From positions 1-5,470 of the forward strand of contig JAKSUE010000103.1 of assembly GCA_024409165.1 (NCBI GenBank): 5,470 bases of DNA. Reading direction: 5' to 3'. This DNA is from an archaeon. Lineage in GTDB: Archaea; Methanobacteriota; Methanobacteria; Methanobacteriales; Methanobacteriaceae. The translations under genes and the position numbers were made by a program. The stretch's first letter is position 1, and the number at the start of each line of letters is the position of its first letter. Shown here one piece after another: positions 1 to 4,765 of the stretch. The notes beneath the pieces were generated by a model. That model worked only from the letters and a program-made list of their open reading frames with translations, was not told the DNA's origin and ran no database searches.

Positions 1-1
1 A

Positions 2-9
2 TTATATTA
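2..9 (+). promoter_or_regulatory. Candidate TATA box for the 59-1474 gene
   Basis: TTATATTA lies where an archaeal TATA box would give a transcript start near position 32 and a short leader carrying the GGTGAT ribosome site at 48-53. A second AT-rich candidate, TTTAAAGTAT around 29-38, would start transcription inside the ribosome site and is less likely. In sequence this AT-rich the call is weak. Confidence 0.22.
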
Positions 10-47
10 TTGTTGTTTTTTAGCCCTTTTTAAAGTATAATTTTTAT

Positions 48-53
48 GGTGAT
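48..53 (+). promoter_or_regulatory. Ribosome binding site GGTGAT
   Basis: GGTGAT matches the AUCACC segment of the archaeal 16S rRNA 3' end and leaves 5 nt to the ATG at 59. It favours that ATG over the in-frame ATG at 65. An out-of-frame ATG at 46-48 overlaps the site. Confidence 0.75.
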
Positions 54-58
54 TAATT

Positions 59-1474
59 ATGAAGATGTTGATTAATGGGGAATTTATTGATAAAGATGAT
101 AAGCAGAATATTTTAAATCCTTATAATGGTGAAATTATTGATACTGTTCCTATTGCTAATTTAGGGGATGCTCATTATGCTATTGAGTCTGCTAATTTAG
201 CAAAAGATTCTATTCAGAATATGTCTGCTAAAGAAGTTTCTAATGCTCTTTATAGTGCTTGTGTGGAACTTGAAGAGAGAAAAGATGAAATAGCTGAACT
301 TATTTCTCTTGAGGTTGGTAAACCTTATAAACATGCTATTGTTGAGGTTAATCGGTCTGTAGAGACTTTGAAACTTTCAGCAGAGGAAGCTAAGCGTATT
401 TATGGTGAGACTGTACCTTTAGATGTGGCTGGCAGTGCTGATGAGAAGTTTTATGCTTTTACTAAAAAGATTCCTTTAGGTGTTGTTGGTGCAATTACTC
501 CTTTTAATTTCCCTGTAAATTTAGCTCTTCATAAGATTGCTCCAGCTCTTGCAGCTAAGAATACTGTTATTATAAAACCTCCTATGGAAGCTCCTATTTC
601 TACTTTGAAACTTGTTGAGATATTAAATAAGTATTTCCCTAAGGGTGTTGTTAATGCTGTCACTGGTTATGGTAGTGAGATTGGGGATGCTTTAGTTACT
701 TCTCCTGATGTTGATAAGATTTCATTTACAGGTAGTGTAGCTACTGGTTTATTTATATCTTCTCGTGCAAGAGGTAAAAAACTTACATTAGAGTTAGGTG
801 GTAATGATCCTCTTATTGTTTTAGAAGATGCTAATATTGAGGATGCAGTTAATGCAGCTGTTTCTGGTGCTTTTTCAAATTCTGGTCAGGTTTGTATTGG
901 TGTTAAGAGAATTATTCTTGATAATAAGATTGCAGATGAATTTATTGATTTATTTGTTAAAGAGACTAAGAAATTAAAATTAGGAAATCCTTTAGATAAA
1001 TCTACTGATTTAGGTCCTGTAATTGATGAAAGTGCAGCTATTAATATTGAAGAAACTATTAATAATGCAATTAAAGATGGAGCTGACTTATTATATGGTG
1101 GAAAACGTAATAATTGCTTTATTGAACCTACAATTTTAGATAATGTTAATATGTCTATGGATGTTGTAGCTAATGAAACCTTTGGTCCTGTAGCTCCTTT
1201 AATTCGTGTTAATGGTGTTGATGAAGCAATTAATGTAGCTAATGATAGTAAATATGGTCTTCAAGCAGGTGTTTTCACAAATAACTTGTCTAATGCTTTA
1301 AAATGTGCTGAAGAAATTGTTGCAGGAGGTGTAATGATTAATAAAGCATCTTCATTTAGAGCAGATAATATGCCATTTGGAGGATTTAAATCAAGCGGTA
1401 TGGGAAAAGAAGGAATTAAATATGCTATTGAAGACATGTGTAAAACAAAATTAATAGCTTTTAAACATATTTAA
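59..1474 (+). CDS. cofA: Aldehyde dehydrogenase family, probable lactaldehyde dehydrogenase (CofA-like)
   Basis: This is a 471-residue NAD(P)-dependent aldehyde dehydrogenase, the usual length for the superfamily, and it looks cytosolic with no signal peptide. Visible landmarks are PFNFP with oxyanion Asn150, Lys173 in KPP, FTGS at 223-226 in the nucleotide-binding fold, LELGG with general base Glu245, GQVC with catalytic Cys279, ETFGP with Glu373, and the C-terminal PFGGFKSSGMG at 439-449. All catalytic residues are present. Methanogen members of this group (the M. jannaschii CofA type) oxidise lactaldehyde to lactate, proposed to feed the 2-phospholactate part of coenzyme F420; whether F420 synthesis needs this route is debated. 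Non-phosphorylating glyceraldehyde-3-phosphate dehydrogenase is a related alternative that motifs cannot exclude. The ATG at 59 is chosen because GGTGAT at 48-53 sits 5 nt upstream. Codon use changes sharply near 970: the first 305 codons use many GAG and AAG, the rest none. The gene converges on the minus-strand gene at 1571. Confidence 0.85.
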   Translation: MKMLINGEFIDKDDKQNILNPYNGEIIDTVPIANLGDAHYAIESANLAKDSIQNMSAKEVSNALYSACVELEERKDEIAELISLEVGKPYKHAIVEVNRSVETLKLSAEEAKRIYGETVPLDVAGSADEKFYAFTKKIPLGVVGAITPFNFPVNLALHKIAPALAAKNTVIIKPPMEAPISTLKLVEILNKYFPKGVVNAVTGYGSEIGDALVTSPDVDKISFTGSVATGLFISSRARGKKLTLELGGNDPLIVLEDANIEDAVNAAVSGAFSNSGQVCIGVKRIILDNKIADEFIDLFVKETKKLKLGNPLDKSTDLGPVIDESAAINIEETINNAIKDGADLLYGGKRNNCFIEPTILDNVNMSMDVVANETFGPVAPLIRVNGVDEAINVANDSKYGLQAGVFTNNLSNALKCAEEIVAGGVMINKASSFRADNMPFGGFKSSGMGKEGIKYAIEDMCKTKLIAFKHI

Positions 1475-1481
1475 AAATAAA

Positions 1482-1513
1482 AAAGTATAAAATAAGAAAT
1501 TAAAGTATAAAAT
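1482..1513. repeat. 12-bp direct repeat in the convergent spacer
   Basis: AAAGTATAAAAT occurs at 1482-1493 and again at 1502-1513, a 20-bp period. It lies in a nearly pure A/T spacer between convergent genes, so it may be simple-sequence slippage rather than a functional site. Confidence 0.5.
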
Positions 1514-1522
1514 TAAAAATTT

Positions 1523-1597
1523 AAAAAAACTAATTAAAAAATAAAAAGAAAATAAGTAAATGATTGAAAATTATGGTTTTAAGAAGTTTTCAATCAT
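1523..1597 (-). terminator. Hairpin plus T-runs ending the minus-strand gene
   Basis: ATGATTGAAAA at 1560-1570 and TTTTCAATCAT at 1587-1597 are perfect 11-bp inverted arms around a 16-nt loop. On the minus strand the first arm encodes the last Met-Ile-Glu-Asn residues, the stop codon is in the loop, and the second arm follows the stop. It is then followed on that strand by T-runs of 5, 6 and 7 (1543-1547, 1536-1541, 1523-1529). A hairpin ahead of T-runs, or T-runs alone, fits archaeal termination. Read on the plus strand the same hairpin could also slow transcription from the 59-1474 gene, which has no T-run of its own. Confidence 0.55.
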
Positions 1598-2296
1598 GTT
1601 TCTTGTTTCGTTTAATGCTTCCATTGGAATTCCTTTAGGCATTTGGCCGAGTTCTCCATCGACTTCTTTTAAGATACTTCCATTCATTCCAAGGAACATT
1701 CCACCACTTGTGATTTCCATAAATGATGCTGGTGGGAGTAATGAGACTCCTACTCTGTTACCATCTTTTACAGTTAAATCATTTGTAACTACTTTTAAAG
1801 CTCTATCTCCGATATTTACATTACAGACCATAAGTGCATCTGCATTTGGGTGTTTACTAACACTCATTATTTCCCCAACACGAATGTCAATTCCAATGAT
1901 TGGGTCGTTAATAGGGCCGTACATGAATCTTCTTCTAAGACCAAGAATAGTATCTAAGAAGAATCTTACTTTCATTACATTTTCTTCTGTTCTTTCTTTA
2001 TCTGCTTTTTCAGCAGCTTTTATAAATTTATGATTCCAGTCATCTCCACCAAGGTGTTTTATAATATCATTTGCTTTTGCTTCGAGTTTTTCAACATCTT
2101 CACAATTTGCAAGTGTTTCACCTTCAAGATAACAATATGATAATGATTGTAAATCTGGATCCATTTGTTTAGCTACATCAATACTTGCTTTTTTATTCCA
2201 GTTTCCTCTGAAACTTCCAGTTTGAATAGTTCTTAAAAATAATTCTCTAGCTTCTTTAGCTATTAATATTCTATAATCTTTAGAGGTATCCCACAA
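1571..2296 (-). CDS. tRNA-binding OB-fold domain protein
   Basis: This 241-residue cytosolic protein has two parts. Residues 132-235 form a tRNA-binding OB fold of the EMAP II / MetRS-beta / CsaA type: the segment starting IDIRVGEI at 136-143, followed by KHPNADAL at 148-155, is the family signature, and a later FLGMNG at 201-206 fits the usual position of the closing strands. Residues 1-130 are mostly charged and look helical; I do not recognise a named domain there. No synthetase catalytic motifs are present, so it is a stand-alone RNA-binding or chaperone-like protein; the exact target is unknown. The start is TTG: it is the only ATG, GTG or TTG codon in frame between the upstream stop (about 2351) and Met46, and AGGAG at 2305-2309 lies 8 nt before it. 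Glu and Lys codons are GAA and AAA throughout. It is the only minus-strand gene here, convergent with the dehydrogenase and divergent from the PRC-barrel gene. Confidence 0.85.
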   Translation of the reverse strand: MWDTSKDYRILIAKEARELFLRTIQTGSFRGNWNKKASIDVAKQMDPDLQSLSYCYLEGETLANCEDVEKLEAKANDIIKHLGGDDWNHKFIKAAEKADKERTEENVMKVRFFLDTILGLRRRFMYGPINDPIIGIDIRVGEIMSVSKHPNADALMVCNVNIGDRALKVVTNDLTVKDGNRVGVSLLPPASFMEITSGGMFLGMNGSILKEVDGELGQMPKGIPMEALNETRNMIENFLKP

Positions 2297-2304
2297 ATTA
2301 ATCT

Positions 2305-2309
2305 CTCCT
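2305..2309 (-). promoter_or_regulatory. Ribosome binding site AGGAG that decides a TTG start
   Basis: On the minus strand AGGAG precedes the TTG at 2296-2294 with an 8-nt spacer. This supports the non-ATG start. It uses the 5' part of the anti-Shine-Dalgarno match, whereas the plus-strand genes use the GGTGA(T) part. Confidence 0.75.
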
Positions 2310-2378
2310 ATTGGTTGATTTAATTCATTAATATAATAATCATTAAAATATTATTTATTATTTTATTTTTAATATTTT

Positions 2379-2386
2379 GTATATTT
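2379..2386 (-). promoter_or_regulatory. Candidate TATA box for the tRNA-binding gene
   Basis: On the minus strand this reads AAATATAC, preceded by GC. A start about 25 nt downstream would fall near 2355 and give a leader of roughly 60 nt. Other AT-rich strings in the region could serve, so this is tentative. Confidence 0.25.
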
Positions 2387-2463
2387 GCTTATTATTACTT
2401 TGTTTATTATCCTATTAATATATTAAAGAAAATTTATTGATTTTTTAAATTTTGAAATGATTT

Positions 2464-2498
2464 TTTTAGATAATTTTTAATAATTTTAGATAATTTTT
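2464..2498. repeat. 15-bp direct repeat upstream of the PRC-barrel promoter
   Basis: TTTTAGATAATTTTT occurs at 2464-2478 and 2484-2498, spaced 20 bp start to start, about two helical turns. It ends about 20 bp before the candidate TATA box at 2517. The spacing puts both copies on the same DNA face, which would suit a regulator binding site, but the composition is nearly all A/T. Confidence 0.5.
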
Positions 2499-2516
2499 GA
2501 TTTTAAACTAAAACTA

Positions 2517-2525
2517 TTTATATAA
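2517..2525 (+). promoter_or_regulatory. Candidate TATA box for the PRC-barrel gene
   Basis: TTTATATAA is the best match to an archaeal TATA box in the divergent region, preceded by an AAACTA string where a BRE would sit. It predicts a transcript start near 2546 and a leader of about 110 nt that would include the hairpin at 2580-2607. Confidence 0.45.
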
Positions 2526-2579
2526 TCAAAAGACATATATAATAATAATATTTAATTAATATTTATTTGGTTATTTTAA

Positions 2580-2607
2580 AAGTGTTTATTTATGCATTTA
2601 AACACTT
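2580..2607. repeat. 9-bp inverted repeat in the PRC-barrel leader
   Basis: AAGTGTTTA at 2580-2588 and TAAACACTT at 2599-2607 are perfect inverted arms around a 10-nt centre that contains ATGCAT. It lies 52 bp before the PRC-barrel ATG. It could be an operator palindrome or, if transcribed from the TATA box at 2517, a leader hairpin. It has more G and C than its surroundings, which makes chance less likely than for the A/T-only palindromes nearby. Confidence 0.5.
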
Positions 2608-2650
2608 AATTGGGATTAAATTAATTTAAGTATTTTAAAGTTATTGTTAT

Positions 2651-2655
2651 GGTGA
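2651..2655 (+). promoter_or_regulatory. Ribosome binding site GGTGA
   Basis: GGTGA sits 4 nt before the ATG at 2660. An out-of-frame ATG at 2649-2651 overlaps it and opens a six-codon frame ending in TAG at 2664-2666. Confidence 0.7.
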
Positions 2656-2659
2656 AAAA

Positions 2660-3037
2660 ATGGTAGAAATTTCAAAACTTTATGATTTAGATATTTATAC
2701 TTTAGCGGGTCAATATGTAGGACAAGTTCATGATGTAGTCCTCAATATTAGATATGGTACTATTTCTAGACTTCAAGTAAGAGCTATTGAGCCTGAAAAG
2801 AAAGCTGTAGGACTTAAAGATATGTTTAGAACTGGTCTTCAATTTGCTCCTGAAGAAGAACCTGTAAGAACTTTCCAAGAAGGATTAATGAGTATTGATT
2901 ATGATAAAGTAAAAGCTATTGGAGATATTATCTTAATTAATCCTCAAGATATTAAAAGACCTGTTAGTCAAGTTGGCGAAGCTCCTATAATTCCTAATCC
3001 AGAAGTTCCTACTCCTGATTTTGAGGATTTAGAATAA
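2660..3037 (+). CDS. PRC-barrel domain protein
   Basis: This 125-residue protein carries one PRC-barrel domain, a small beta-barrel fold used for protein-protein contacts. The core runs from about residue 3 to 96: it opens with LDIYTLAGQYVGQVHDVVL at 10-28, then GTISRLQVRA at 33-42, and closes with VKAIGDIILI at 84-93. A segment at about 45-75 (around GLKDMFRTGLQFAPEEE) is longer than in a minimal PRC-barrel. Residues 100-125 are proline- and acid-rich and probably disordered. There is no signal peptide or membrane segment. Known archaeal PRC-barrel proteins include CdpB1 and CdpB2, which act in cell division with SepF; whether this one does is inference. The start is set by GGTGA at 2651-2655, 4 nt before the ATG. 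It is a single-gene transcript by context, with a divergent gene upstream and a strong terminator at 3041-3079. Confidence 0.85.
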   Translation: MVEISKLYDLDIYTLAGQYVGQVHDVVLNIRYGTISRLQVRAIEPEKKAVGLKDMFRTGLQFAPEEEPVRTFQEGLMSIDYDKVKAIGDIILINPQDIKRPVSQVGEAPIIPNPEVPTPDFEDLE

Positions 3038-3040
3038 TTT

Positions 3041-3079
3041 TATTAAACTAATTTTAGTTTAATATTTTTTACTTTTTTT
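3041..3079 (+). terminator. Hairpin and T-run terminator after the PRC-barrel gene
   Basis: A perfect 10-bp stem (3041-3050 with 3055-3064; left arm TATTAAACTA) closes a 4-nt loop just after the stop codon. It is followed at once by T6 (3065-3070) and T7 (3073-3079). This is the cleanest terminator in the window and separates the PRC-barrel gene from the downstream genes. Confidence 0.75.
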
Positions 3080-3092
3080 ATATTTTTTCTAT

Positions 3093-3100
3093 TTTATATT
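3093..3100 (+). promoter_or_regulatory. Candidate TATA box for the aspartate dehydrogenase gene
   Basis: TTTATATT predicts a transcript start near 3123 and a leader of about 50 nt before the ATG at 3176. The flanks are T-rich terminator sequence, so the call is weak, but a promoter is expected here because the terminator upstream isolates the gene. Confidence 0.25.
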
Positions 3101-3164
3101 TTATTTATTAATTTTTCATGATTTTTGATTAAAATTTATTTTTTATTTACTGTAAATTATTATT

Positions 3165-3169
3165 GTGAT
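3165..3169 (+). promoter_or_regulatory. Ribosome binding site GTGAT that sets the nadX start
   Basis: GTGAT lies 6 nt before the ATG at 3176 and argues against the in-frame TTG at 3125. It is one base short of the GGTGAT seen at other genes here. Confidence 0.6.
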
Positions 3170-3175
3170 GATTTT

Positions 3176-3940
3176 ATGATTATTGGAATTGTTGGCTGTG
3201 GTGCAATAGCTAATATTATTGTTAACAATATTAGTGTTGAAAAAGATGGTATTGATGTTAAATATTTCTTTGATAAAGACTCTGAAAAGGCAGAAAATTT
3301 AGCAATTTTATCTGAAGGAATTGCAGTTTTAGAATTAGAAGATATGCTTGATGAGGTTGATTTAGTTTTAGAAGCTGCATCTCCATCTGCACTTAAAGGT
3401 TTTGCATTAGATGTACTCAGTGCAGGTAAAGATTTAATGGTTATGAGCGTAGGTGCTTTAATGGATGTTGAATTTAGAGAAAGTTTAATTGAATGTGCTA
3501 GTGAAAACGATGCAAAAATTTATGCTCCATCTGGTGCGATTGTTGGTTTAGATGGTATTAAAGCAGCATCTATTGGTAATATTCAAAAAGCTTCTTTAAC
3601 TACAAGAAAATCCCCAAGATCTTTAGGTAGAACTGTTGAAGAAGAAGAGATTTTATTTGAAGGTAAAGCATCTGAAGCAGTTAAAAAATTCCCTGTAAAT
3701 ATCAATGTAGCAGCATCTTTAAGTATTGCATGTAATATGGATATTGATGTTAAAATCATTGTTGACCCTAAAGTAGATAGAAATGTTCACGAAGTTGAAG
3801 TAATCGGTGCTTTCGGAGAATTTAGAACCAGTTCTAAAAATCATCCTTGTGAAGCAAACCCTAAAACAAGTATGTTAGCTGCTTTTTCAGCTATTAAATT
3901 ATTAAAAAGTTTTAATGAGCGTTTCTCAATTGGTATTTAA
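3176..3940 (+). CDS. nadX: L-aspartate dehydrogenase
   Basis: This 254-residue cytosolic enzyme oxidises L-aspartate to iminoaspartate with NAD(P)+, the first step of NAD synthesis in archaea without NadB; quinolinate synthase NadA uses the product. The N-terminal Rossmann fold starts at once with IGIVGCGAIA at 3-12. Asp33 at the end of the second strand (YFFDKD) suggests a preference for NAD. The family motif YAPSGAIVGLDG is at 116-127, and the catalytic-domain NVHEVEVIGAFGEF is at 203-216, where His205 matches the conserved active-site His. Length is typical. The ATG at 3176 is chosen because GTGAT at 3165-3169 is 6 nt upstream and the glycine-rich loop then sits at the true N-terminus. An upstream in-frame TTG at 3125 would add 17 hydrophobic residues without a ribosome site and is rejected. 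No T-run follows the stop, so transcription may continue into the Thg1 gene 75 nt on. Confidence 0.88.
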   Translation: MIIGIVGCGAIANIIVNNISVEKDGIDVKYFFDKDSEKAENLAILSEGIAVLELEDMLDEVDLVLEAASPSALKGFALDVLSAGKDLMVMSVGALMDVEFRESLIECASENDAKIYAPSGAIVGLDGIKAASIGNIQKASLTTRKSPRSLGRTVEEEEILFEGKASEAVKKFPVNINVAASLSIACNMDIDVKIIVDPKVDRNVHEVEVIGAFGEFRTSSKNHPCEANPKTSMLAAFSAIKLLKSFNERFSIGI

Positions 3941-4006
3941 TTATTTAACTTAATTTATTTGTCATGTAACAGTTTATTTACTAATTTAATTAATAATTAT
4001 AATTAT

Positions 4007-4012
4007 GGTGAT
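4007..4012 (+). promoter_or_regulatory. Ribosome binding site GGTGAT of thg1
   Basis: GGTGAT lies only 3 nt before the ATG at 4016, a short spacing. An out-of-frame ATG at 4005-4007 opens a five-codon frame that ends with TGA at 4017-4019, across the true start. Confidence 0.65.
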
Positions 4013-4015
4013 TAG

Positions 4016-4765
4016 ATGAAAGATTATGAAATTTATTCTAATTTAAATGTTCCTAAAGATTCTAATATTATTTTAAGATTAGATGGACGTAAATTCCATA
4101 CTTTATCAAGAAGATTAAAATTAGAAAAACCTTATGATGATAATTTTTCATCTTTAATGATAGAAGTTTCTAAAGATTTATTTAGAGAGTTCTCACCTAA
4201 ATTTATTTATACTTTTTCTGATGAAATCAGTATTTTACTTGATGAAATACCATTTGGAAGTCGTATTGAAAAGTTAGATTCTGTATTTGCATCAATTGCA
4301 TCTGGATCTTTTACTTATCATTTTATGAATAATTTAGATAATTTTAATGTAGAATTTGATAATGATTTAAAATCTGTAATTCTTCCAATATCCTTCGATT
4401 CTCGTGTTGTTCCTGTTGGTAGTAATGTTTTAGATTATTTTAAATGGAGACAAGATGAATCTTGGAGAAATTGTGTTAATGCTTATGGTATTTGGGCTTT
4501 AAATCAAGATTATTCCTCTAAAGTAGCTACTGAAAAAATTAGAGGTCTTAAATCTAAAGATATTCATGAATTACTTTTTGAAAGAGGAATTAACTTAAAT
4601 GATGTAGAAACTTGGAAGAAAAGAGGTATTGGAATTTATAAAAAATCTCATGAAATTGAAGGTTTTAATCCAGTTAAAAATGAAAAAACTATTTCTTCAC
4701 GTAGTGAATTATTTGTTGATTTAGAATTAGATCTATTCACTCAAGAATTTTTTGATAAATTATGA
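4016..4765 (+). CDS. thg1: tRNA(His) guanylyltransferase family protein (archaeal Thg1)
   Basis: This 249-residue protein belongs to the Thg1 family, enzymes that add nucleotides to tRNA 5' ends in the 3'-to-5' direction. The family's palm-like core is clear: RLDGRKFH at 21-28 with metal ligand Asp23 and Gly24, FSDEIS at 67-72 with Ser68, Asp69 and Glu70, FDSR at 127-130 and KWRQDESWRNCVNAYG at 143-158. The eukaryotic HINNLYN signature is not present at this last place, as expected for archaeal members. Known archaeal Thg1 enzymes add G-1 only opposite C73 and in general act with a template, so the role may be completing or repairing the 5' end of tRNA(His). The ATG at 4016 follows GGTGAT at 4007-4012 by 3 nt. 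The stop overlaps the next start as ATGA at 4762-4765, so the two genes are probably translated together. No clear promoter is seen in the 75-nt gap upstream. Confidence 0.88.
   Translation: MKDYEIYSNLNVPKDSNIILRLDGRKFHTLSRRLKLEKPYDDNFSSLMIEVSKDLFREFSPKFIYTFSDEISILLDEIPFGSRIEKLDSVFASIASGSFTYHFMNNLDNFNVEFDNDLKSVILPISFDSRVVPVGSNVLDYFKWRQDESWRNCVNAYGIWALNQDYSSKVATEKIRGLKSKDIHELLFERGINLNDVETWKKRGIGIYKKSHEIEGFNPVKNEKTISSRSELFVDLELDLFTQEFFDKL

Larger units (their letters stand above)
2297..2659. other. Divergent intergenic region of 363 bp
   Basis: This gap separates the divergent tRNA-binding and PRC-barrel genes. I find no convincing gene in it. It holds the minus-strand ribosome site, candidate TATA boxes for both directions, a 15-bp direct repeat at 2464-2498, an inverted repeat at 2580-2607 and the ribosome site of the PRC-barrel gene. 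Most of it is nearly pure A/T, so only the sites with G or C in them carry much information. Confidence 0.8.

Noticed and set aside
1482..1513. AAAGTATAAAAT repeat as a promoter pair or attachment site
   Set aside because: It points into a convergent spacer with no gene start nearby, and there is no integrase, tRNA gene or second copy flanking an insert.
1560..2033. Open plus-strand frame of 157 codons
   Set aside because: It is antisense to the well-supported tRNA-binding gene, resembles no family, has no ribosome site, and reads as the complement of GAA/AAA-rich codons (many Ser, Phe and Pro).
2345..2378. 9-bp inverted repeat AAAATATTA / TAATATTTT with a 16-nt spacer
   Set aside because: It is pure A/T in a pure A/T region, so chance is likely and no role can be assigned.
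3165..3171. GTGATGA resembling box C of an archaeal C/D sRNA
   Set aside because: No box D (CTGA) or paired C'/D' boxes follow at a fitting distance, and the string is explained by the nadX ribosome site.
3125..3175. N-terminal extension of aspartate dehydrogenase from a TTG at 3125
   Set aside because: No ribosome site, lies in T-rich terminator and leader sequence, and the Rossmann glycine motif begins normally right after the ATG at 3176.
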